Shown here: positions 17,241-25,088 of the stretch, piece after piece
Layout of the letters: each line of letters begins with the position of its first letter
Numbering within the stretch: position 1 is the first letter of the stretch
From: Actinocrispum wychmicini
Lineage (GTDB): Bacteria > Actinomycetota > Actinomycetes > Mycobacteriales > Pseudonocardiaceae
Direction: 5' to 3'
Assembly: GCF_004345645.1 (NCBI RefSeq)
Contig: NZ_SLWS01000003.1
Location: forward strand, 620,001 to 684,000
DNA: 64,000 bases
Notes under the pieces: model-generated
What the model was told of the DNA's origin: nothing
What the model saw: only the letters and a program-made list of their open reading frames with translations
The model's database searches: none
Program-made: the position numbers and the translations under genes

Positions 17241-18359
17241 ATGGCTACGGTCTCGTTCCGGGGCGCGACCCGGTACTACGCCGGCAACGACAAACCCGCG
17301 GTCGACGGCCTCGACCTGGACGTCGCCGACGGGGAGTTCCTCGTGCTGGTCGGCCCGTCCGGCTGCGGCAAGTCCACCACGCTGCGGATGCTCGCCGGCC
17401 TGGAAGGCGTGGACGACGGCGAGATCTGGATCGGCGACCGCAACGTCACCGACATGGAGCCCCGCGCCAGGGACATCGCCATGGTGTTCCAGAACTACGC
17501 GCTGTACCCGCACATGTCCGTGCACGAGAACATCGCGTTCCACCTGAAGATCGCCAAGATGCCCAAGGCCGAACGCGACCAACGGGTCGCCGAGGCCGCG
17601 AAACTGCTCGACCTGGAGCAGTACCTGGAGCGCAAACCGGCGAAACTGTCCGGCGGGCAACGCCAACGCGTGGCCATGGGCCGCGCGATCGTCCGCCAAC
17701 CCCAGGTGTTCTGCATGGACGAACCACTGTCCAACTTGGACGCGAAACTGCGGGTGCAGACCCGCACCCAGATCGCGTCCCTGCAACGCCGGCTCGGCAC
17801 CACCACCATCTACGTCACCCACGACCAGGTCGAGGCGATGACCATGGGCGACCGGGTCGCGGTCCTGCGCGACGGGCTGCTGCAGCAGTGCGACACCCCG
17901 GTCGGGCTGTTCGCCAAGCCGCGCAACGTGTTCGTGGCCGGGTTCATCGGCTCGCCCGCGATGAACCTGATCCCGGTCCGGGTGCAGGACACCGGCGTCC
18001 CGTTGGGCGGCGCGACGATCCCGCTGACCCCGGCCCAACGGTCCGCGCTGACCGGCCCCACGGTCGTGGTCGGCATCCGCCCCGAGGGCTGGGACCTGGT
18101 CGACGGCGCCGACGGCCTGACCGTCACCGTGGAAGCCGTCGAAGAACTCGGCTCCGACCAGTACCTGTACGGCTCCTCAGAAGCGAAACTGGTGGCCGTG
18201 GGGGAGAGCGCCGACCACCAGGAAGCGCCTCACCCGATCGTGATCCGAACCCCCGGAATGGCCGACCACCAACGCGGCCAACAACTGGGAGTCCGCCCCC
18301 GCCCCGGCGCGGTCCACCTGTTCGACAAGGAAACCGGCGACCGCCTCCCCGACGCCTGA
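17241..18359 (+). CDS. ABC importer ATPase, MsiK/UgpC type
   Basis: The 372-residue ATPase has Walker A GPSGCGKST at residues 38-46, a Q-loop in MVFQNYALYPHM, the signature LSGGQRQRVAMGRA, Walker B CMDEPLSNLD and the switch His in VTHDQ. A C-terminal OB-type regulatory domain follows. Many actinomycete sugar importers rely on a shared MsiK ATPase; here the operon encodes its own. The last 60 residues, rich in Gln, His and Pro, are less conserved than the rest. AGGGAGAG precedes the ATG. The gene ends in a convergent terminator. Confidence 0.94.
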   Translation: MATVSFRGATRYYAGNDKPAVDGLDLDVADGEFLVLVGPSGCGKSTTLRMLAGLEGVDDGEIWIGDRNVTDMEPRARDIAMVFQNYALYPHMSVHENIAFHLKIAKMPKAERDQRVAEAAKLLDLEQYLERKPAKLSGGQRQRVAMGRAIVRQPQVFCMDEPLSNLDAKLRVQTRTQIASLQRRLGTTTIYVTHDQVEAMTMGDRVAVLRDGLLQQCDTPVGLFAKPRNVFVAGFIGSPAMNLIPVRVQDTGVPLGGATIPLTPAQRSALTGPTVVVGIRPEGWDLVDGADGLTVTVEAVEELGSDQYLYGSSEAKLVAVGESADHQEAPHPIVIRTPGMADHQRGQQLGVRPRPGAVHLFDKETGDRLPDA

Positions 18360-18365
18360 CGACAT

Positions 18366-18392
18366 CCGCCTGGCGCCTCACGCGCCAGGCGG
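18366..18392. terminator. bidirectional terminator between convergent genes
   Basis: A perfect 11-bp stem (18366-18376 with 18382-18392) and a 5-nt loop lie between the ATPase stop and the end of the convergent TetR gene, overlapping the latter's last codons. The symmetry would serve both strands. Confidence 0.7.
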
Positions 18393-18929
18393 CATCACCC
18401 GCGCCTGGAGGCCGGCCACCACGATGTCCAGTCCGGTCGCGAACCCCAGATCGAGGAACTCCCGCGGCACGCGGCCGACCTTGCGGGCCTGTTCCTCCAG
18501 GGTGTACCCGTTGACGAAACTGGTCACCGCGTCCACCCCGGCGACCGCGCCCTCGAAACTCGCGCCCGCCGCGCACAGCATGTCGACCATCTGCGTGAAC
18601 CCGTCCATCATCAACGGGGACACGTCGTTCATCGTGCTGATCAGCCGGGCGCCGTCGCGGCGCGCCAGCATCGCCCGCCGCAGGCCATGGCCGAACGCGC
18701 GCAGCCGCTCCGCCCAGTCACCGGTGTCCGGCAGGTCGGCCGCCATCCGGGTGAGGACCTGCTCGGCGATCGCGTCCAGCAACGCCTGCTTGCTCGCGTA
18801 ATGCCAGTACAGGGCACCCGGCCGCACCCCCAGCCGGTCGGCGAGCTTGCGGGTGCTCAGCTCGTCCAGGCCGACCTCGTCGAGCAGGGCGACCGCGGCC
18901 GCCAGCACGTCCGCCTGACGCAGCGGCAT
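18378..18929 (-). CDS. TetR-family repressor (TetR_C type)
   Basis: The 183-residue protein starts MPLRQADVLAAAVALLDEVGLDELSTRKLADRLGVRPGALYWHYASK. The LxxxLGVxxGALYWHYxxK helix-turn-helix is that of the tetracycline-repressor subgroup. The C-terminal ligand and dimer domain (about 70-180) fits the TetR_C family. It is divergent from a FAD monooxygenase, with a repeated operator in the 106-bp gap. Autoregulation and control of the monooxygenase are therefore likely. Confidence 0.92.
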   Translation of the reverse strand: MPLRQADVLAAAVALLDEVGLDELSTRKLADRLGVRPGALYWHYASKQALLDAIAEQVLTRMAADLPDTGDWAERLRAFGHGLRRAMLARRDGARLISTMNDVSPLMMDGFTQMVDMLCAAGASFEGAVAGVDAVTSFVNGYTLEEQARKVGRVPREFLDLGFATGLDIVVAGLQARVMPPGA

Positions 18930-18968
18930 CGGCCCTCCCAGTCCCGTCGGTGATCACCCCATCTTGCC

Positions 18969-19023
18969 ACTTGAACACCGACCAAGTAACTTGAACACTG
19001 ACCAATTGAGCACTGTTCAAGTT
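18969..19023. promoter_or_regulatory. TetR operator array
   Basis: Two 17-bp direct copies of ACTTGAACACYGACCAA (18969-18985 and 18989-19005, one mismatch, 20-bp period) precede an inverted half-site. AACTTGAACA (18988-18997) and TGTTCAAGTT (19014-19023) make a perfect 10-bp dyad with a 16-bp spacer. The array fills the space between the two divergent start codons, 13 bp from the monooxygenase ATG. Confidence 0.75.
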
Positions 19024-19035
19024 CTGGGAGGGGTC

Positions 19036-20145
19036 ATGCGAGTGGCGGTCATCGGGGCCGGTGTCGGCGGACTGTGCCTGGCACAGGGACTCGTCCGCGC
19101 GGGCATCGACGTGCGCGTGTACGAACGCGACCCGGCGGTGGACAACCGCTACCAGGGGTTCCGGATCGGCCTGGGCGGCCCCGGGTTGGCCGCGCTGCGC
19201 GAATGCCTCCCGCCCCGGCTGCATACAGTGCTGGACGCGTCCACCGGCCAGCTCGACGGGTCACGTCGGATCGTCGACACTCAGCTGAAGCAGACCGGGG
19301 AGATGGGGGAGATGTACGGCGGCATGGCCACCGACCGGCGCGTGCTGCGGCACCTGCTACTCACCGGCATGCCCGTCGAGTTCGGCAAACAGCTCACCCG
19401 CTATGACGAACTGCCCGACGGCACCGTGCGCGCCTCGTTCGCCGACGGCACCAACGTCACCGCCGACCTGCTCGTCGGCGCCGACGGCGTGAACTCCGCC
19501 GTACGCCGGCAACTGCTGCCACACGCCGAACTGGTCCAGGCAGGCTTCGGCGGACTGCTGGGCCGCACCACCCTGACCGACCGGTTCGCCGCCCTCGTGC
19601 CCGGCTTCGGCACCGCCGTGCAAGGCGACCGGGTGTCGATGCTGCTGGGCAAGATGCAGTTCCGCCGCCCGCCCCACCTGGCCGCCGTCGAACTCGCGCC
19701 CGACGTGGCGCTGCCACCCACCTCGAGCTACCTGCGCTGGGTGATGATGCTGCCGCCGGACACCGACACGTCCGACGACCCGCGCGAAGTGGTCCTCGAC
19801 CTCATCCGCGACTGGCACCCGATCCTCAACGACCTGGTGCGCGACGCCGACACGGTCGCCGACATCGGCCAGATCCGGTACGCCAAACCGGTCGACCACT
19901 GGGGCACCCGGCCGGTGACCCTGTTGGGCGACGCGATCCACGTCATGCCACCCAGCGGCGGCCTCGGCGCGAACACCGCGTTCGTCGACGCCGCCACCCT
20001 CACCCGCGAACTGGCCGGGGGTGGGCCGCTGCCCGCGTCCGTCGAACGCTACGAACACGCCATGCTGGACCACGGCTTCGCCGCCGTCCAGCACAGCCTG
20101 GACGCCACACCGCAGTTCGTCCCTACGCGCGCAGCGCGTCGATGA
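19036..20145 (+). CDS. FAD-dependent aromatic monooxygenase / hydroxylase
   Basis: The 369-residue flavoprotein starts MRVAVIGAGVGGLCLAQGL, the GxGxxG Rossmann motif for FAD. It has the DG motif in LLVGADGVNSAVRRQL and the second FAD motif in VTLLGDAIHVMPPSGGLGANTAFVDAATL, all in the family's usual positions. Such enzymes hydroxylate aromatic or polyketide substrates and, beside TetR repressors, often inactivate drugs. GGGAGGGG precedes ATG 19036; the earlier ATG at 18964 lies in the operator and is rejected. It overlaps the convergent MerR gene by 23 bp. The substrate is unknown. Confidence 0.9.
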   Translation: MRVAVIGAGVGGLCLAQGLVRAGIDVRVYERDPAVDNRYQGFRIGLGGPGLAALRECLPPRLHTVLDASTGQLDGSRRIVDTQLKQTGEMGEMYGGMATDRRVLRHLLLTGMPVEFGKQLTRYDELPDGTVRASFADGTNVTADLLVGADGVNSAVRRQLLPHAELVQAGFGGLLGRTTLTDRFAALVPGFGTAVQGDRVSMLLGKMQFRRPPHLAAVELAPDVALPPTSSYLRWVMMLPPDTDTSDDPREVVLDLIRDWHPILNDLVRDADTVADIGQIRYAKPVDHWGTRPVTLLGDAIHVMPPSGGLGANTAFVDAATLTRELAGGGPLPASVERYEHAMLDHGFAAVQHSLDATPQFVPTRAARR

Positions 20146-21031
20146 CCCACTCGAACGCCGGCACCGCCTCCGGACGCCGCGGCCAGCCGTTGATCACGCT
20201 CAACAGCGTCCAATAACGCTCCACCCGCCGGTCGGAGAACGTCGCCAACGTGTCGGCCAACACCAGCCGCCGCTCGCGCGGGATGTCGGCGGACACGATC
20301 CGGCCCAACACCTCCTGGCCCTCCGGCGAATCCGGCGCGATCCCAGCCGCCACCGCACCACCGGCGTGCTCCATCACCGGAGCGGGATCCACCGACTCCG
20401 GTGCCTGGACCGTCGACGACCGCGACCCGGCCACCGCCATCTCCCGCACCCGCGCCTTGAACGACGGGTCCGCGACCAGTTCGGCCAGCTCGATCCACGC
20501 GTCCACCTGCTCAGGCGTGGGGTCGTCCGGCAGGTCGGCGGGCATCGTGCGCATGCCGTCGGCGATGTGCGCGCCCTCTGGCCTCGGCTCGACGCCCGCG
20601 AAAGCCTCATCGACGAACTCGTCGATGATCCGCTGCCGCTCCCGCGCGGACAGCTTGGCCAGTTCGTGCATCAGTCTCATCTCCTCGGTCGTACTGCCAC
20701 GTCGCGCGACCGAACTCAACACCGCCCGGCGCAGCCGCAACGTGCGGATCTCGGCATCCAAGGCACGCACATGCGCACCAGCCACATCCGCCACCGTCAC
20801 CTGCCCGCGCAGCACCCGCTCAACCGTGTCCAGGTCGATACCCAGCTCCCGCAGCGTGCGCACCAGATCGAGCCGGGCCGCCGCCTCAGCGTCGTACAGC
20901 CGGTAGTTCCCGCTGGTCCGGCCCGCCAACGGGACCAAGCCCAGGTCGGACCAGAACCGCACGGTACGCACCGGCAGGCCGGTAGTTCGGGCGAGCTGCC
21001 CAATGGAGAACAGCCCGGATTCCTCGGTCAC
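20123..21031 (-). CDS. MerR-family transcriptional regulator
   Basis: An N-terminal winged helix (FSIGQLARTTGLPVRTVRFWSDLGLVP and NYRLYDAEAAARLDLVRTLRELG) is followed by a dimer helix and a 180-residue effector region with no cysteine pairs, so it is not a metal sensor. GTG at 21031 begins VTEESGLFSIGQ; the longer open frame upstream is not conserved-looking. Effector and target are not apparent. Confidence 0.88.
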   Translation of the reverse strand: MTEESGLFSIGQLARTTGLPVRTVRFWSDLGLVPLAGRTSGNYRLYDAEAAARLDLVRTLRELGIDLDTVERVLRGQVTVADVAGAHVRALDAEIRTLRLRRAVLSSVARRGSTTEEMRLMHELAKLSARERQRIIDEFVDEAFAGVEPRPEGAHIADGMRTMPADLPDDPTPEQVDAWIELAELVADPSFKARVREMAVAGSRSSTVQAPESVDPAPVMEHAGGAVAAGIAPDSPEGQEVLGRIVSADIPRERRLVLADTLATFSDRRVERYWTLLSVINGWPRRPEAVPAFEWVIDALRA

Positions 21032-21108
21032 GCCGATCAGCCTCAACCTTCCAGCGACTGGAGACTCAACCGAATTCCGCGACACCCCGCGCCGGTGGCG
21101 TATCGGCG

Positions 21109-21546
21109 CTACCGGTAGTGGGTCACGGTTGTCCGGCCTGGTCCCAGTTTGTGCCACAAGGTCAACGGCAGCCACACGAACACGCCCCACGCGCCGCCGG
21201 TGACGATGGTGAGGAAGAGGTGCAGTCCATGGCTGGTGTGCTTGGGTTGCCTGGTGATCGCGACGGCCGGCATGCCGACACCTTGCTGGTTAACGATATT
21301 CACCACCACCGGCGGCTGAACCGGGAGTGCGACCGCCTGGGCGGGTGTGACGTCCACGAAGGTGATCGACACCGATTCCACCTCCACCAGACGGCCGTCG
21401 TAGTTCCGAACGGATACCTTGTCGGCCACCGCGGCGACCGAGCCCTGCACCGCCGCGCCGTAGTCGTCGGTGGCGGTAACCAGCATGGACTGGCCTGGTG
21501 CACAGCTGCGGAACAAGGTGCGCAACACGTCAATCGTGTATGTCAT
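21109..21546 (-). CDS. hypothetical protein with C-terminal membrane segment
   Basis: The 145-residue protein starts MTYTIDVLRTLFRSC and has a small beta-rich domain (VEVESVSITFVDV), then ends in a hydrophobic HLFLTIVTGGAWGVFVWLPLTLWHK segment. That last motif, a His-rich start followed by TxGxWxxVW, occurs at the end of many small actinobacterial membrane proteins. The frame is open upstream, but ATG 21546 is the sensible start. It lies 100 bp from the kinase gene on the same strand. Function unknown. Confidence 0.6.
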   Translation of the reverse strand: MTYTIDVLRTLFRSCAPGQSMLVTATDDYGAAVQGSVAAVADKVSVRNYDGRLVEVESVSITFVDVTPAQAVALPVQPPVVVNIVNQQGVGMPAVAITRQPKHTSHGLHLFLTIVTGGAWGVFVWLPLTLWHKLGPGRTTVTHYR

Positions 21547-21646
21547 CGCATGGACCCCTCGGCGCTCGTGTGAGCGAAATGTGTGGCCTGACATCATCGA
21601 CCACCGCGGCCGCTCATGACCAGCCGGGTGTTCCCCGTCCGCCTGG

Positions 21647-22777
21647 TCAGCGGCGCCTGGACTTGCGGTGATGGCCGACAACGGCCAGGACATTGACAAC
21701 CATCGCGATGGTGAGCAGCGTGGCCGGCGTTGAGCCCCAGATGCGCGCGACCATGACCACCATGACCACCCCGAGGCCGAGGAGCAAGGCCACGGCGACA
21801 CCTGTCGCCGCCCGGACACCGGGTCGCACCGGCTGGCCGGGCGGTGCGAGTTTGGCCCACAACCATTTGCCCCAGATCCTCTCACCGAGCGACAGGGGAC
21901 GACGCCCCCGTGTCGGGGCCGCGACCTTGGTCGGCGCGGGCCCGGCAACCGCCGCGACGGGTTCGCCAGCCAGGGCCAGCGCCTGCGGGATTGATGGACG
22001 TTGACCCGGGTCCTTCGCCAGCAGTCGCATGATCAGATCGGCCAGCCGCCCCGCTCGTTGGGGTGCCGGCGGGTGGTCGAACAGCACCGCGCCCAGCGTC
22101 CCGGCCGTGGTGTCCCGCCGGAACGGCGAGAATCCCTCCACCGCCTGATACAGCGTCGCTCCCAAGGCGAACAGGTCGCTGGCGGCCAGCCCTTCCGCGC
22201 CACGCACCCGCTCCGGCGCGACGTACTCCATCGAGCCGACCACCATGCCGGTGGCGGTCAGCGCGGTGTCGGAACTGTGGACCGCGATGCCGAAATCGGT
22301 CAGCAACACCTGGCCCCCAATGGTCAGCATGATGTTGGCCGGTTTCACATCCCGGTGCGTAATGCCCGCCTGGTGCGCCGCCCCGAGCGCCTGGAGCACC
22401 GCCACGGCGACCGTCGCGGCCTCGCCAACCGAGAGCGGGCCGTCCTCGTCGATGCGCTCATCCAGTGAGCGTCCCTCAACCAGTCGCATGACCGTCCACG
22501 GGACACCGTTGTCGATGACGATGTCGTGCACGGCGATGATGTTCGGATGGTCGCGCAACTGCGCCGCGTTGCGCGCCTCCCGTTCAGCGCGCGCCAGTCG
22601 CTCCACTCTGTCGGCTGCCGACATCAATGCCGGCAGCCACACCTCCTTGACCGCCACGTCCACGCCCAACGCCTCGTCATGCGCCCGCCACACCCTGCCG
22701 AACCCACCGGCCCCAAGCCTGCCCAGCAGCCGGTATCGCCCCGCGACCACGCGACCCGGCTGCGTCTCCTGCGTCAC
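21647..22777 (-). CDS. membrane-anchored Ser/Thr protein kinase
   Basis: This is a Hanks-type (PknB-like) kinase: glycine loop GAGGFG, lysine in VAVKEV, HRDVKPANIM catalytic loop, DFG magnesium loop and a SMEYVAPERV activation-loop end. The kinase domain takes about residues 10-265. After a linker two hydrophobic segments (about 310-330 and 345-365) put it in the membrane with almost no extracellular sensor. A basic tail ends the protein. GTG at 22777 (VTQETQPG) is used; ATG at 22831 would add 18 residues. Substrates are unknown. Confidence 0.9.
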   Translation of the reverse strand: MTQETQPGRVVAGRYRLLGRLGAGGFGRVWRAHDEALGVDVAVKEVWLPALMSAADRVERLARAEREARNAAQLRDHPNIIAVHDIVIDNGVPWTVMRLVEGRSLDERIDEDGPLSVGEAATVAVAVLQALGAAHQAGITHRDVKPANIMLTIGGQVLLTDFGIAVHSSDTALTATGMVVGSMEYVAPERVRGAEGLAASDLFALGATLYQAVEGFSPFRRDTTAGTLGAVLFDHPPAPQRAGRLADLIMRLLAKDPGQRPSIPQALALAGEPVAAVAGPAPTKVAAPTRGRRPLSLGERIWGKWLWAKLAPPGQPVRPGVRAATGVAVALLLGLGVVMVVMVARIWGSTPATLLTIAMVVNVLAVVGHHRKSRRR

Positions 22778-22852
22778 GGGACGCAAGTGTGCCCGCTGAC
22801 CGGCCACCCGCGAATAGTTTGGCCGCAACACGACATCCCGTAGACCCCACAG

Positions 22853-24154
22853 TCACACCGTCGACAGGAACCGGTCCAGCACGCGAGTGCCGAACTCCAG
22901 GCCCGCCACCGGGACCCGCTCGTCCACCCCGTGCGCCATCGCCCGGTAGTCGAACCCTTCCGGCAGCCACAGCGGCGCGAACCCGTAACTCGGGATGTCC
23001 AGGCGCGCGAACGCCTTCGCGTCCGTGCCGCCGCCCATGCAGTACGGCACCACGACCGCCTGCGGGTCCTGTGACTGGATCGCGGCGGCCATCGCGTCGA
23101 ACCAGGGGGAGTCCACCGGGGCTTGGACCGCCGGGCTGCGCGCCACCACCTCCCGCGTCACCCCCGGCCCCAGCAACGAGTCCACCGTCGCCAGCAACTC
23201 CGCCTCAGTGCCCGGCAATGTCCGGGTGTCCACCTCGCCGACCGCGGTCGACGGGATCACGTTGACCTTGTAACCCGCGGTCAGCACAGTCGGCCGGGTC
23301 GAGTTACGGACGGTGTTCTCCACCAACGACGCCGCCGCGCCCAGCCGCGCCACCGTCGCGTCCACATCGGACAGATCCACCTCGACACCGAGCGCGGCAC
23401 CGGTCCGTTGCAGGAACGCCGTGACCGTCGGGGTCAACCGCACCGGCCACGCGTGCGACGCCAACCGCCCCAGCGCGTCGATCAGCTTCACCACCGCGTT
23501 GTCGTCGTTGCGGCGCGACCCGTGCCCGGCGCGGCCGGTGGCCGTGATCCGCAGGTGGGATGTGCCGCGCTCGGCCGTACCGACCGGATACAGCCGCACC
23601 GGCGCCCCCGAGGCGTGCCGCACGTGATACGAGTAGCCGCCGGACTCACTGATCGCCGCCCCGCAGCCCTCGAACAGCTCCGGATGCTCGTCCACCAGCC
23701 ACTCCGCGCCCCACAGGCCCTGGTCCTCCTCGTCGGCCACGAACGCCAGCACGATGTCCCGGCGCGGCCGCAGATCCGCCGCCGCCCACCCACGCAGCAC
23801 GGTCAACACCATCGCGACGAAATCCTTCATGTCCGTCGCGCCGCGCCCCCACACGTACCCGTCGGCGATGTCCCCGGAGAACGGGTCACGCGTCCACTGC
23901 ACCGGATCCGCCGGCACCACGTCCAGATGCCCCTGCACCAGCAACGGCGGCAACGACGAGTCCACCCCGGACACCCGCGCCACGACATTGCTGCGACGCT
24001 CGGCCCGCTCCAGGACCTTCACCCCGATCCCGGCCTCGGCCAGCACCGACGCGACCAGCTCCGCGGCCGGCCGCTCACCCGCGCAGTCACCGTTGCCGTG
24101 GTTGGTCGTGTCGAACCGGATCAGCTGGGAACACAGCTCGGCCACCTCAGCCAT
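22853..24154 (-). CDS. M20-family metallopeptidase
   Basis: The 433-residue di-zinc peptidase belongs to the M20/M28-like ArgE/DapE/CPG2 group. Visible motifs are VQGHLDVVPAD (zinc His and catalytic Asp), GRGATDMKDF (bridging Asp), FVADEEDQG (catalytic and zinc Glu), an internal dimerisation domain with GRAGHGS, and GGGTDAKAF and AHGVDERV with the last His. It starts with ATG 24154, overlapping the upstream dppA stop by 8 bp, so translation is coupled. With that gene and the divergent importer it suggests degradation of imported peptides. Confidence 0.92.
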   Translation of the reverse strand: MAEVAELCSQLIRFDTTNHGNGDCAGERPAAELVASVLAEAGIGVKVLERAERRSNVVARVSGVDSSLPPLLVQGHLDVVPADPVQWTRDPFSGDIADGYVWGRGATDMKDFVAMVLTVLRGWAAADLRPRRDIVLAFVADEEDQGLWGAEWLVDEHPELFEGCGAAISESGGYSYHVRHASGAPVRLYPVGTAERGTSHLRITATGRAGHGSRRNDDNAVVKLIDALGRLASHAWPVRLTPTVTAFLQRTGAALGVEVDLSDVDATVARLGAAASLVENTVRNSTRPTVLTAGYKVNVIPSTAVGEVDTRTLPGTEAELLATVDSLLGPGVTREVVARSPAVQAPVDSPWFDAMAAAIQSQDPQAVVVPYCMGGGTDAKAFARLDIPSYGFAPLWLPEGFDYRAMAHGVDERVPVAGLEFGTRVLDRFLSTV

Positions 24155-24974
24155 AGATACCCTCCACGGCGCCCGCCGCGATCGCGGTCACCACCTTGAA
24201 CGCCTTCATCGCCTCGGTCATCGACACCGCGTCGAACCCGACCCGCCGGACATCCACCAGCGACACGGTCGGCACGACCGCGGCCGCGTGCGCCAGATGG
24301 GTCGCGTCGAACTCCACCTCGATCCGGTGTGACTGGACCGTTCCCTCGCCGCGGCCCGCCGAAACCATCGCCTCCGCGCAGGCCGACTGGATCAGCTGCG
24401 CGGTCCGCGTCGGCGGCAGGCAGATCGCCGCGTACCGGCTCACACACTCCTTCACCGCGACCGTCCGCGCGCCCGGCGCGTAGTCGTTCGCGTCCACACA
24501 CGTCCGGTCGTCACCCGTCACCACCAGCACCGGGACACCGTGCTCGGCGGCCAGCGCCGCGTTGAGCCGGCCCTCGCTGGCATGCACGCCGTCCAACCAC
24601 ACCCCGGTGATCGAGTTCTCCAGGTACGTGTGCGCGAGGACCCCCTCGACGCCCGCGCCGGCGTGGTAGCCGAGAAACACCACGCCGTCCACACCCGAAT
24701 CGATACCCTGCATCATCGACAACGGCTTGTGCCGGCCGGTGAGCATCGCCGCCCGGGGATCCAGCTCCTCCAGCAGGAGGTTGCGCTGCGACGAATGCGC
24801 CTCGTTGACGAGCACCTCGGTCGCGCCGCCCGCGCACAACCCGGCGACGCCCGCGTTGACGTCCCCGGTGAACACCCGCCGGAACCGCTGCCACGGCTCG
24901 GTGCCCGGTCGCACGTCATCGGTCCATGTGACGCCAGTGGCGCCTTCCATGTCGGCTGAGATCATGATCCGCAC
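24147..24974 (-). CDS. dppA: D-aminopeptidase, M55 family (DppA-like)
   Basis: M55 peptidases remove N-terminal D-amino acids such as D-Ala from peptides. With the GTG start at 24974 the protein is 275 residues. The metal ligands fall at Asp8, Glu10, His60 and His104, with His115 as the catalytic histidine, matching B. subtilis DppA numbering as I remember it; the last ligand would be Glu134. This supports the GTG start over ATG 24965. The frame continues far upstream, but only as antisense of the transporter gene. In B. subtilis dppA is the first gene of the dipeptide-transport operon; here it is divergent from one. Confidence 0.9.
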   Translation of the reverse strand: MRIMISADMEGATGVTWTDDVRPGTEPWQRFRRVFTGDVNAGVAGLCAGGATEVLVNEAHSSQRNLLLEELDPRAAMLTGRHKPLSMMQGIDSGVDGVVFLGYHAGAGVEGVLAHTYLENSITGVWLDGVHASEGRLNAALAAEHGVPVLVVTGDDRTCVDANDYAPGARTVAVKECVSRYAAICLPPTRTAQLIQSACAEAMVSAGRGEGTVQSHRIEVEFDATHLAHAAAVVPTVSLVDVRRVGFDAVSMTEAMKAFKVVTAIAAGAVEGIYG

Positions 24975-25088
24975 GCCCCACACCGTAGGGCCTTGTGTTA
25001 CGTCTTGGCACGACTTTCCGGTACTCGTTGACTTCTCAACCCGATGGATGGTTATTTCTTCGCAATCGTGCAGGAAGAGGTGGTGGAC

